In this document: positions 7,486 through 15,755 of the stretch, in pieces
Position numbering within the stretch: position 1 is the first letter of the stretch
Layout of the letters: each line of letters opens with the position of its first letter
Source of the DNA: Verrucomicrobiota bacterium
GTDB taxonomy: Bacteria > Verrucomicrobiota > Verrucomicrobiia > Limisphaerales > JAHEOI01
NCBI GenBank assembly: GCA_018610125.1
Contig: JAHEOI010000014.1
Location: 1-33,925 of the forward strand
Length of the DNA stretch: 33,925 bases
Direction: 5' to 3'
Translations under genes and position numbers: made by a program
The notes under the pieces: model-generated
Told to the model about the DNA's origin: nothing
The model's database searches: none
Seen by the model: the letters and a program-made list of their open reading frames with translations, nothing else

Positions 7486-9438
7486 ATGAAACAGCGGCAG
7501 TTACAGACAATTCTGTTTTCAACGGTCGGCGTGATCCTGATGGCGGTCATCCTGATCGGAGTGAACGCCATCGTTAGCAGCGTGCACGTTCGGGCGGATG
7601 TGACCGAGGGCGGGCTTTATACGCTCTCGTCCGGCACCAAGGAGATCTTGAAGGAGCTCAAGAAGAAGGAAACGCCGATTGAGATCCGTTATTATGCCAC
7701 CCAGAGCCCGGAAATCATGCCTCCCAATTTGGCCACCTATGCCGACCACGTGGAGGATTTTCTAAACCAATACAAGCGATTTGCGGGCAATTCGGTCCGA
7801 ATCAAGAAGTTCAACCCGAAGCCGGATTCCGATGCGGCGGACTCGGCGAGCATGGATGGCATCCAGGGGCAGCAGCTTCGGACAGGTCAGAAGGTCTATC
7901 TCGGGCTGGTTGTGAGCATGGTCAACCGCGAGAAGGTCATTCCGTTTCTCAATCCAAACGAGGAGGCAATGCTCGAGTATGACATCTCCCGCGCCGTCGC
8001 GAACGTGATGGAGAAGGATAAGCCGACGGTGGCTGTCTTTAGCGGCTTGCCGGTGTTCGGGTCTTCGCCGCAAAATCCGATGATGCGAATGCGGCAGCAA
8101 CAACAGCAACAAGATCCTTGGCTCCTAATTAAAGAGCTGCGGAAGGACTTCGAGGTTCGAGAGCTCAGCAGCGGCTTCGGCGAGATCGGGTCCGATGTCG
8201 ATGTGGTGCTCTTATTGCATCCCAAAGGGCTTTCGAAGCAAGATCAGTACGCCATTGACCAATATCTGATGAATGGCGGGAAGATGATGGCCATGGTCGA
8301 TCCGATGTCGTTGATGGACCAAGGGAGCGGGCGGAGCCGGAACCCGCTCCAGCGGATGCAGCGGGGTGCGTCGACATTGGGGGAGCTAATGCCCGCTTGG
8401 GGATATCAGTTTAACACAAACAAGGTGGTCGCCGATCGGGCATTCTCGACTCGAGTGAGTCGATCAAACCGACAGCAACGCTCACCGGCTGTCCTTTCGA
8501 TTACCAAGGAGGGCATTAACGATGAGGATGTGCTCACTGCTCATATCGACCAGGTCTTGATGCCGTTTGCCGGGGCGATCGAAGGTGAGCCAAAAGAGGG
8601 GCTCAGTGAGACCGTGTTGCTGCACTCGACCGAGGATTCCCAGTTGATGGAGAAGATGAAGGCCCAATTCAGTGGGCGTCAGCAGGGAATGACCGATTTC
8701 GAGGCCTCGGGTAACCAGTATAAGCTGGCCCTTCGGCTAACCGGGAACTTCAAGACGGCGTTCCCGGATGGAAAGCCGGCCTCTGAGAACGGATCAGGTC
8801 AATCCGGCGACGGCGCTGCCGGTGAGTCGGGCAACGGTCAAAGTGGCCCCTCCGGACCGCATTTGAGCGAGTCGGATGGCTCCGGGGTCGTTGTCTTGGC
8901 CGGAGATACCGACTTTGTGGCCGATCGGTTTGCGGCGAATATTCAACGCCTCTTTGGTCAGGAGATGGTGCAGCTCAGAGGCGGCAATCTGCCCTTGGCG
9001 CAATCGGCTGTGGAGCAGTTGGCCGGTAATGATGCGTTGATCGCCGTCCGCAGTCGAGCTACGATGACGCGCCCATTTACCAAGATTCGCGAGATGGAAG
9101 AGAAGGCGCAGAAAAGATACAAGGAAGAGCTTAGTGAGGTTCAGAAGAGCCTCGAAGAGGTCAGGAATAGCCTGAGCAAGCTGCGTTCGGTCCAACAGAG
9201 CGGCAGTGAGGGGCAGACGATCCTCTCGGAGGAACAGCAGCAAAAGATCCAACAGTTCAAGGAGCAGCGGGCGAAGCTGAGTCAACGGCAAGAGGATCTG
9301 CGTCGGCAACTGCGGGCCGATATCAACGCTCTGCAGAATCGGCTTAAGTGGATCAACATCGCCGGGATGCCGGCGCTCGTGACGATCCTGGGGTTGATTA
9401 TCGCAATCGTGAAAAAGAAACGGACAGCGGCAAAATGA
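7486..9438 (+). CDS. GldG-like ABC transporter auxiliary protein
   Basis: The 650-residue protein has an N-terminal membrane helix (about 8-30), a large extracytoplasmic part, a coiled-coil region (about 535-622) and a C-terminal membrane helix (about 625-643) ending in KKKR. This is the layout of GldG / ABC_transp_aux proteins. The early region GGLYTLSSGTKEILKEL and DYTQ-type segments match the family's start. Unusual features are a six-Gln run (204-209) after a Met-rich patch, and a Gly/Ser/Asn/Gln linker at about 431-466. The ATG has an excellent AAGGGGA ribosome site 7-8 bases upstream. The stop TGA overlaps the next gene's ATG by four bases (ATGA), so the two are translationally coupled. 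Confidence 0.85.
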   Translation: MKQRQLQTILFSTVGVILMAVILIGVNAIVSSVHVRADVTEGGLYTLSSGTKEILKELKKKETPIEIRYYATQSPEIMPPNLATYADHVEDFLNQYKRFAGNSVRIKKFNPKPDSDAADSASMDGIQGQQLRTGQKVYLGLVVSMVNREKVIPFLNPNEEAMLEYDISRAVANVMEKDKPTVAVFSGLPVFGSSPQNPMMRMRQQQQQQDPWLLIKELRKDFEVRELSSGFGEIGSDVDVVLLLHPKGLSKQDQYAIDQYLMNGGKMMAMVDPMSLMDQGSGRSRNPLQRMQRGASTLGELMPAWGYQFNTNKVVADRAFSTRVSRSNRQQRSPAVLSITKEGINDEDVLTAHIDQVLMPFAGAIEGEPKEGLSETVLLHSTEDSQLMEKMKAQFSGRQQGMTDFEASGNQYKLALRLTGNFKTAFPDGKPASENGSGQSGDGAAGESGNGQSGPSGPHLSESDGSGVVVLAGDTDFVADRFAANIQRLFGQEMVQLRGGNLPLAQSAVEQLAGNDALIAVRSRATMTRPFTKIREMEEKAQKRYKEELSEVQKSLEEVRNSLSKLRSVQQSGSEGQTILSEEQQQKIQQFKEQRAKLSQRQEDLRRQLRADINALQNRLKWINIAGMPALVTILGLIIAIVKKKRTAAK

Positions 9439-11063
9439 ATCGAAAGCAGTTAACGATCCTTGTGGTGGTAGGGGTGATCGTCGGCGCCCTCGGCCTGATC
9501 ACCTACCAAAAACAGAATCAGTCATGGCAAGCAACCAGCTCGGAAGATCGTGAAGCCGTTTTTCCGGACTTCACTCCGGATAAGGTGGGTGAGATCACCC
9601 TGCAAGATGGCACGAATCAACTGAGCTTGGTTGTCAAAGGGGATGAGTGGACCGTTCAACAACGGGATAACTATCCGGCCGACTTTTCAAAGATCAGCGA
9701 TCTTGTCACAACGATCTGGGAGCTGCAACCGGTCCGTCAGCTCGAGGTGGGCGAGTCGGAATTGGGTGCGCTGAAGCTTCTGTCTCCGGATCAGGAAGGC
9801 AACACCGGGACGCTGGTGACCTTTTCGGACAAGCAAGGGAATGAAATTCAGCGTGTCGTCTTGGGTAAGACCAAGACCAAGGAACGCTCGTCTTCGCGCG
9901 CTTCTCGTTTCGGCGGTGGGTCGATGCCGGTCGGGCGATACGTTCGGGCGGCTGAGGAAGGTGCCAAGGTGTTCCTGGTGGAGGAGACTTTCAGCTCGAT
10001 CGAGGTTGACCCATCAGCTTGGCTGGACACCACCTTCTTTAGCATCGACAACATTCGATCCGTGGCGATGGACGGAAAGGATAAGGCCTACCAATGGAAG
10101 GTAAGCCGAGAAACCGCGAATGGGGAGTGGAAGCTGGCCACCCCGAAAAAAGGGGAGACCCTCGCGACCAACAAGGTCTCGAGCTTGGGCAGTGTCTTCT
10201 CGTCGCCCTCCTTTAACGACGTGATTACCGAGGCGAATGCCCCGAAAGAAACCGGCCTGGAGAATCCCAAAGTCGCGACCATTACCACGTTCGACGATTT
10301 TACCTACCGGATTCAAATCGGGAAGAAGACTTCCGATAATGAGTATCCGTTGAGCATGGAGGTCTCGGCCGACTTGCCGCCGGTGCCCGAGCCGACGAAC
10401 GGCAACAAGAGCGGTCAGAAGGGTGATGGGAAAGGTCAGGATAGTCAAGGCAGCGGGAGCAGCAATGAAAAAGAAGCCGCTGCTAAAAAGCGCCGCAAGG
10501 AGATCCAACAGCTTCACGATAAATTGGAGAAAGAAAAGGCCTTTGAGAAGTGGACCTACCTTGTCCCAAGTTATACCGTCAATTCGGTTTTGAAGAAGCG
10601 CTCCGAGCTGATGGTGCAGCCTGATGACGAAGATGGGGATGGCCAAAAAGGTTCATCCGGGGCGGGGCTGTCGACTCAAGGCGCCCCACCCGCGCCGGGC
10701 TCTTCCGGCGGTAAGTCGCTCGTCCCGTCGGATATCCCTGGAGTGGATTCCAGTGAAGGAAGTGAAGGCGATTCCTCGGCCGATGGGGGCGAAGCCGGCT
10801 CAAGCCAAGGGGGCGACGAAGGCTCAGCCGAAGAGGATGGGCAAGGCTCGACTGCCAATGAGGGGGAGGAGGCGGAATCTTCCGCTTCCTCCGGCGAAGA
10901 AGGCTCGAGTGGCGAGAATGGCCCCCAGGATGCCGGCTCCAACGAGGAATCTGCCGGCCCATCCTCATCGGAGTCGACCGATTCAAGCGATTCGGGGCAG
11001 AGCGACGAAGCCGACTCGGAATCAGGGCAAGGCGATGAGTCCAACCAGACTTCGAGCTCATAA
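9435..11063 (+). CDS. DUF4340 membrane-anchored protein with long acidic tail
   Basis: The start is set at the ATG overlapping the upstream stop, giving 542 residues. An N-terminal membrane anchor (about 5-23) is followed by a DUF4340-type region: an early DKVGEITLQDG, repeated short beta units, and DTTFFSIDNIRSVAM at about 198-212. DUF4340 proteins commonly follow GldG-like genes and are thought to act with that transporter; their biochemical role is unknown. A charged helical insertion (about 345-372) precedes WTYLVPSYTVNSV. From about residue 397 the chain becomes low-complexity Ser/Gly/Glu/Asp sequence to the end, and after Lys427 there is no Lys or Arg. An upstream in-frame extension (from 9348) lies inside the coding end of the previous gene and is not preferred. 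Confidence 0.8.
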   Translation: MNRKQLTILVVVGVIVGALGLITYQKQNQSWQATSSEDREAVFPDFTPDKVGEITLQDGTNQLSLVVKGDEWTVQQRDNYPADFSKISDLVTTIWELQPVRQLEVGESELGALKLLSPDQEGNTGTLVTFSDKQGNEIQRVVLGKTKTKERSSSRASRFGGGSMPVGRYVRAAEEGAKVFLVEETFSSIEVDPSAWLDTTFFSIDNIRSVAMDGKDKAYQWKVSRETANGEWKLATPKKGETLATNKVSSLGSVFSSPSFNDVITEANAPKETGLENPKVATITTFDDFTYRIQIGKKTSDNEYPLSMEVSADLPPVPEPTNGNKSGQKGDGKGQDSQGSGSSNEKEAAAKKRRKEIQQLHDKLEKEKAFEKWTYLVPSYTVNSVLKKRSELMVQPDDEDGDGQKGSSGAGLSTQGAPPAPGSSGGKSLVPSDIPGVDSSEGSEGDSSADGGEAGSSQGGDEGSAEEDGQGSTANEGEEAESSASSGEEGSSGENGPQDAGSNEESAGPSSSESTDSSDSGQSDEADSESGQGDESNQTSSS

Positions 11064-11111
11064 ACCTTAACTTGCGAAGATTAGGGAAACAGGCAACATT
11101 TCCCTCTTCTT

Positions 11112-12050
11112 ATGGAAAATGCAGTTATAATCGGAACCGGCTGTGCCGGGCTAACCGCGGCGATTTATACCGCGCGTGCCGAGCTCCAGCCCTTGGTGGT
11201 CTCGGGCACAATGCCCGGCGGCCTTCTTACGACAACCACGATTGTTGAGAACTACCCCGGATTCGCGGAAGGGATCGATGGCACACAGTTGATGGTGCAG
11301 ATGCAACAGCAAGCGGAGCGCTTCGGTGCCCGGGTCCGGTATGGCACTGTGGAGTCCGTGGATGCTTCCGCGGATCCGATTCGATTGACCATCGACGGCG
11401 ACACTGTCGAGACGCTCAGCTTGATTGTGGCGAGTGGCGCCAGCCCGCGGCGTATCGGGTTGGAGAGCGAGACCAAATTGGAGACGAAAGGGGTTACCTA
11501 TTGCGCGACCTGTGATGGCGCGTTGCCGATGTTTCGGAATCAGCCTCTGGTTGTGGTCGGCGGTGGTGACTCCGCATGCGAAGAGGCGACTTACCTGACG
11601 CGGTTTGGATCGGTGGTCTATCTGGTGCATCGGCGTGACCAGTTGCGTGCGTCCAAGATCATGGCTGAGCGGACTTTGGCAAACGAGAAGATCAAACCGA
11701 TCTGGAATACGGTTGTCACGGAAGTGCTTGACACAAAGGCGGATAAGGTCACCGGGGTCCGCCTGCGCAATGTCCAAGACGGGTCCGAGAGCGAGCTGGA
11801 GGCGGCAGGGCTTTTCGTGGCGATCGGACATGTGCCAAATACCCATTTGTTCGAGGGACAGTTGGAGATGAATTCCGGATACCTCGTTCCCAAGAACGGT
11901 CGCGAAACCAGTGCGCCGGGGGTCTTTGTGGCCGGAGACTGCGCCGATTATATCTATCGCCAGGCAGTAACCGCTGCCGGTCAAGGATGCGAGGCGGCAA
12001 TCGATGCGGAGCGTTTTTTGGCCGCGGTCAGTCATAGCCAGAAGACGTGA
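11112..12050 (+). CDS. trxB: Thioredoxin reductase
   Basis: This 312-residue flavoprotein has the normal length for low-molecular-weight thioredoxin reductase, which passes electrons from NADPH through FAD to thioredoxin. Visible motifs are the FAD-binding GTGCAG (8-13), the redox-active CATC (131-134), the NADPH-binding GGGDSA (150-155) with HRRDQLRASK (173-182), and the C-terminal FAD contact VFVAGDC. The HRRDxxRAS motif fits NADPH preference. The second glycine of the first motif is followed by Cys rather than the common Pro. No ribosome site is evident before the ATG. No thioredoxin gene is in the window. The 48-base gap to the preceding operon leaves co-transcription possible. Confidence 0.95.
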   Translation: MENAVIIGTGCAGLTAAIYTARAELQPLVVSGTMPGGLLTTTTIVENYPGFAEGIDGTQLMVQMQQQAERFGARVRYGTVESVDASADPIRLTIDGDTVETLSLIVASGASPRRIGLESETKLETKGVTYCATCDGALPMFRNQPLVVVGGGDSACEEATYLTRFGSVVYLVHRRDQLRASKIMAERTLANEKIKPIWNTVVTEVLDTKADKVTGVRLRNVQDGSESELEAAGLFVAIGHVPNTHLFEGQLEMNSGYLVPKNGRETSAPGVFVAGDCADYIYRQAVTAAGQGCEAAIDAERFLAAVSHSQKT

Positions 12051-12132
12051 GCGCGGGATGGTCCGAGAACCTCTTTGATGGGCTCGGGGCTCCTTCTTTG
12101 AGGACGCGGTCCTCTGAATCCCCTGAAATCCC

Positions 12133-12180
12133 TTGTCCAATAAGTTCGTGTCCAATACATTTGACGGATTTGAGTCAAAT
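12133..12180 (+). promoter_or_regulatory. Candidate hisB promoter with nearby repeats
   Basis: A possible -35 TTGTCC (12133-12138) and -10 TACATT (12156-12161) are separated by 17 bases. The nine-base unit TGTCCAATA is repeated at 12134-12142 and 12149-12157, overlapping the promoter. It is followed by an inverted repeat ATTTGAC / GTCAAAT (12159-12165 and 12174-12180). This could be an operator for the hisB transcript or chance structure. No leader peptide or attenuator was seen. Confidence 0.3.
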
Positions 12181-12265
12181 TTTGGGCTTTGCCTCTTCCA
12201 TTGCTTTTGGCCTCAAGGAATCCGAGGCGAGTCGGAGGTGACGTTTCGCTGTGAAGTGGTTCCCT

Positions 12266-12928
12266 ATGAAGCGATCCGCAGAAGTCAATCGAGCCACCCG
12301 GGAGACTGAGATCACCCTCCGGTGCAGCCTGGACGGTTCCGGAAAATCGGATATCGAGACGGGTATCCCTTTCTTCGATCACATGCTGACGCTGTTTGCC
12401 AAGCATGCCGTGATCGATCTGGAACTGCATTGCCGCGGAGACTTGGCTGTCGATGCCCATCACACCGTGGAAGACTGCGGCCTTGTGCTGGGTCAGGCAT
12501 TTTATAAAGCCTTGGGAGACAAGACAGGGATCCGTCGCTATGGGGCCGGTTTTGATCCGCGGAATCCCTTGACCGGCGAAGCGTATGTGCCGATGGATGA
12601 ATGCCTTGCTCGTTGTGTTATCGATTTTAGCGGACGCGCCTACCTCGTTTACCGGGGGCTGGACGATTTCGATTACGCACAGCTTACTCAAGAACAACAA
12701 AGGCAGGACATGAGCAGTGCCTTTCGCTTCGGGCTGGCCCGCGAGTTTTTTCAAGGATTTGTCAACGAGGCGCGCTGCAATCTCCACCTGGAATTGTTGT
12801 ATGGGCGCGAGCCCCATCACATTGTCGAAGCGCTCTTTAAGGCGTTCGCTCGGGCCGTTGATGCCGCTTGCCAGCATGATCCGCGCCTTTCAGGTGAAAT
12901 CCCAAGCACGAAAGGGGCTTTGGGGTGA
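12266..12928 (+). CDS. hisB: Imidazoleglycerol-phosphate dehydratase
   Basis: HisB dehydrates imidazole glycerol phosphate to imidazole acetol phosphate in histidine synthesis, using Mn bound by His-rich motifs. The 220-residue protein contains TGIPFFDHM (32-40), DAHHTVED (63-70), VPMDE (108-112) and EPHHIVEALFKA near the C-terminus. These are the expected metal and substrate residues. It is longer than the usual 195-200 residues. About twelve residues (NPLTGE region, about 95-106) are inserted between RYG and VPMDE. ATG 12266 is preferred to an in-frame GTG at 12251 because homology begins shortly after it. This is a monofunctional form with no phosphatase domain. No other his genes are adjacent. 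Confidence 0.95.
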   Translation: MKRSAEVNRATRETEITLRCSLDGSGKSDIETGIPFFDHMLTLFAKHAVIDLELHCRGDLAVDAHHTVEDCGLVLGQAFYKALGDKTGIRRYGAGFDPRNPLTGEAYVPMDECLARCVIDFSGRAYLVYRGLDDFDYAQLTQEQQRQDMSSAFRFGLAREFFQGFVNEARCNLHLELLYGREPHHIVEALFKAFARAVDAACQHDPRLSGEIPSTKGALG

Positions 12929-13135
12929 CAAATGAAGAAGCGGGCAATCGTCTTGGAGAGTGTAAGGTCATCCCCTCAATCACGGACGGACGAAGAATGG
13001 GACACCGCGGACGGCGTCCCTATCAGGGAGATCCGAAAGGGGCACGCCAAATTTGCCGCCGCCCATTATCTTGTTAAGGTGAGCTGGAGGCTATACAAGA
13101 TTTTGTGTGATTGCTGAGGGGCTTGGAAATAACCA

Positions 13136-13164
13136 TTGTGCCGTCTCCGGGCTGGTAGTATAGT
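13136..13164 (+). promoter_or_regulatory. Candidate gyrB promoter
   Basis: TTGTGC (13136-13141) and TATAGT (13159-13164) are separated by exactly 17 bases. The -10 matches consensus at five of six positions; the -35 matches at three. A transcript starting near 13171 would have a leader of about 34 bases before the preferred gyrB ATG at 13205. The remainder of 12929-13135 holds no convincing gene. Confidence 0.4.
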
Positions 13165-13204
13165 GGGGGGACTTTTAGGAATCAGCGCGTGGAACCGACT
13201 CTGT

Positions 13205-15712
13205 ATGGCAAATGAACCGGAAATGGAGACCAACCCGGCCGCATTCACGGCCGGGAATGTGGATATCGAATATGACTCCTCCAAGATCGACAAATTAGAA
13301 GGCCTTGAGGCTGTTCGGAAAAGGCCTGGGATGTACATCGGGGATCCCGATGAGAAAGGACTGCATCATTCGGTCTTTGAAGTCTTGGATAATTCAATCG
13401 ATGAGCATCTGGCCGGATATTGCAAGCGGATAGAGATCACCCTGCACGTTGATGGAAGCTGCACGGTCAAGGATGATGGGCGTGGCATTCCGGTTGATGT
13501 CCATCCCAAGTGGAACATGCCCTCGGTCGAGCTTGTGCTCACAAGCTTGCATGCCGGGGGGAAATTTGGGCAAGGGGCTTACAAGTATTCAGGTGGCCTG
13601 CATGGTGTGGGAGCGAAGTGCGTCAATGCATTGTCCGACTGGTTCAAAGTGGAGATCTACCGGGACGGCAAGGTCTATACCATGGAATTCGAGAAAGGGC
13701 AGACCACCAAGAAATTGACCGTTATCGGGAAGTCCAAGCAGAGTGGGACACTGATAACATTCAAGCCGGACCCGGAAATCTTTACCATCACGACCGAGTT
13801 TCGGTTTGATCTCTTGGCTCCCCGCTTGAGGGAGCTGGCTTTCCTGAACCCCGGAGTTGAGATTGTCCTGGAAGATGAGCGGGAAGAGAACAAGTCGGAG
13901 CGTTTTTATTACCGGGATGGGATTGCCGAATTCGTCAAGCAGCACAACAAAGGCAAGCAGCTCGTTCATCCGAAGCCGATTACGATCTCGGCGCAGAAGG
14001 GAGAAGTCTATATCGATGCTGTTTTACAGTATACCGATAGCTACAACGACCAAATCCTCTGCTATGCCAACGCCATCCGCAATTCCGATGGCGGGACTCA
14101 CCTGACCGGGTTCCGGACCGCCCTGACCCGAGCGATCAACCAATATGCCAAGACCAACAATTTGGTGAAGGACAAGGATCCTGCCATTTCCGGCGACGAT
14201 GTTCGCGAGGGGCTGATGTGCGTGCTGAGCGTCAAGCTGCCCGATCCCCGGTTTGAGTCGCAAACCAAGGTCAAGCTCGTTAATACCGAGATCGAAGGGG
14301 TTGTCTCCTCGATCATCTACGAAGGATTGATGGAGCATTTCGACACCAATCCGCCGGTTGCCAAGAAGATTATTGAGAAGGCATTGATGGCGGCCCGGGC
14401 GCGTGAGGCCGCCCGAAAGGCACGGGAGACGGTTCGCAAGAGTGCTCTCTCCGGTGGTGGGTTGCCGGGCAAATTGGCGGATTGCTCGGATCGGAATCCC
14501 GAAAATACCGAGCTCTATATCGTCGAGGGGGATTCCGCCGGTGGCTCCGCGAAACAAGGGCGCGACCGAAAGTACCAGGCGATCCTCCCGGTCAGGGGAA
14601 AGCTCTTGAATGTCGAGAAGGCCCGCTTGGATAAAGTCCTTCAAAACAATGAGATTCGAACGATGATCACCGCTGTCGGGACCGGCATTGGGTCCGGGGA
14701 TGGCGATGGGGCGTTTAATATTGAAAAGTTACGCTACCATAAGATCATTATCATGACGGATGCCGATGTGGACGGGTCGCACATTCGGACGCTGCTGCTG
14801 ACATTCTTTTACCGTCGGTTGCCGGAGTTGGTGAAACAAGGCTGTGTCTACATCGCGCAGCCGCCCCTGTATGAAATCCGGCGCAAGAAACGGGTCGAGT
14901 ATGTCGACGAAGAGGCGCAATTGTCCCGGATGCTGATCTCGCTCGGCACGGAGGACGTCAGGCTGAAGAACCTGGCTGATGAGAAAATCTTATCCCCTTC
15001 CAGGTTGGCTGAAATCCTGGAGCTGCTCGAGTCACTCGATAAGTATGAGCGGGCGATTCGGCGGCATGGAGGCGATTTCGCCGAGTATGTGGAGCACGCC
15101 AAGTCGGGAACGCATGAGCTCCCGAAGCATTTGGTCCGTGTCCGCGAGGGCAATGAGGATTATGTGCATTACTTCCACGATGAAGAGGAGCTGGCCCGAT
15201 TTGGCGAAGAGAATCCGGATTTGCGTCTCTTTGGGGAAGATTTCGACGAAGAAGCCTCCAAGGGCAATGGCCGTGGACCAGGCCGGCGCGCCACGCACGT
15301 GGAGCTTCATGAGAGCCGTGCGATCGAAGATATCTTTAGGAAGCTCGGCGAAAAGGAGCTCGACATCGAGCATTATTCGGCTCAAGATGAGCCTTTATAT
15401 GAATTGATCGAGGGTGAGGGGGAAAAGGCGACTGTGAAGCCGATCTTTTCCATCCCGCAAATCCTGACCTCGGTCAAAGAGATCGGGCGCCGCGGCCTTC
15501 AAATCAAGCGTTTCAAGGGCTTAGGCGAGATGAATCCCAAGGAACTGTTTGAGACCACGATGAATCCCTCCAAACGGAAATTGCTCAGGATTAGTCTTGA
15601 GGATGCCGTTGAGGCGGAGGAAATGTTCACCAAGCTCATGGGGGATGAAGTGGAGCCGAGACGGCAGTTTATCGACGACAACGCTTTGAATGTCCGCAAC
15701 CTTGATGTTTAA
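13205..15712 (+). CDS. gyrB: DNA gyrase subunit B
   Basis: This is the ATPase subunit of type IIA topoisomerase, 835 residues from the preferred ATG. The GHKL ATPase domain shows EVLDNSIDEH, DDGRGIP and GGLHGVGAKCVNALS. The TOPRIM domain shows EGDSAGGSA (about 441) and DADVDGSHIRTLLL (about 518). The C-terminal part contains RFKGLGEMNPKEL. Between about residues 614 and 768 there is an acidic, charged extension (FHDEEELARFGEENPD and following), giving a length near E. coli GyrB rather than the roughly 640-residue short forms. An upstream in-frame GTG (13136) is rejected because it would overlap the likely promoter and lies before family homology. gyrA follows after 43 bases. Confidence 0.97.
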   Translation: MANEPEMETNPAAFTAGNVDIEYDSSKIDKLEGLEAVRKRPGMYIGDPDEKGLHHSVFEVLDNSIDEHLAGYCKRIEITLHVDGSCTVKDDGRGIPVDVHPKWNMPSVELVLTSLHAGGKFGQGAYKYSGGLHGVGAKCVNALSDWFKVEIYRDGKVYTMEFEKGQTTKKLTVIGKSKQSGTLITFKPDPEIFTITTEFRFDLLAPRLRELAFLNPGVEIVLEDEREENKSERFYYRDGIAEFVKQHNKGKQLVHPKPITISAQKGEVYIDAVLQYTDSYNDQILCYANAIRNSDGGTHLTGFRTALTRAINQYAKTNNLVKDKDPAISGDDVREGLMCVLSVKLPDPRFESQTKVKLVNTEIEGVVSSIIYEGLMEHFDTNPPVAKKIIEKALMAARAREAARKARETVRKSALSGGGLPGKLADCSDRNPENTELYIVEGDSAGGSAKQGRDRKYQAILPVRGKLLNVEKARLDKVLQNNEIRTMITAVGTGIGSGDGDGAFNIEKLRYHKIIIMTDADVDGSHIRTLLLTFFYRRLPELVKQGCVYIAQPPLYEIRRKKRVEYVDEEAQLSRMLISLGTEDVRLKNLADEKILSPSRLAEILELLESLDKYERAIRRHGGDFAEYVEHAKSGTHELPKHLVRVREGNEDYVHYFHDEEELARFGEENPDLRLFGEDFDEEASKGNGRGPGRRATHVELHESRAIEDIFRKLGEKELDIEHYSAQDEPLYELIEGEGEKATVKPIFSIPQILTSVKEIGRRGLQIKRFKGLGEMNPKELFETTMNPSKRKLLRISLEDAVEAEEMFTKLMGDEVEPRRQFIDDNALNVRNLDV

Positions 15713-15755
15713 GGGGAAGATGGACCATTTCGCTTTACGGTTAGGAGATTAGCCC

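Noticed and set aside
8095..8112. CAG/CAA run in the GldG-like gene considered as a microsatellite
   Set aside because: It is only six Gln codons, mixed CAG and CAA, and in frame. It is noted in the gene entry rather than as a repeat.
12932..13117. 61-codon frame just after hisB
   Set aside because: It has no motif and its composition is unlike the neighbours. It probably lies in the gyrB upstream region. A weak G-rich site four bases after the hisB stop was not enough to support it.
13136..13204. 23-residue N-terminal extension of GyrB from a GTG
   Set aside because: It overlaps the best promoter candidate and precedes family homology, so ATG 13205 was chosen.
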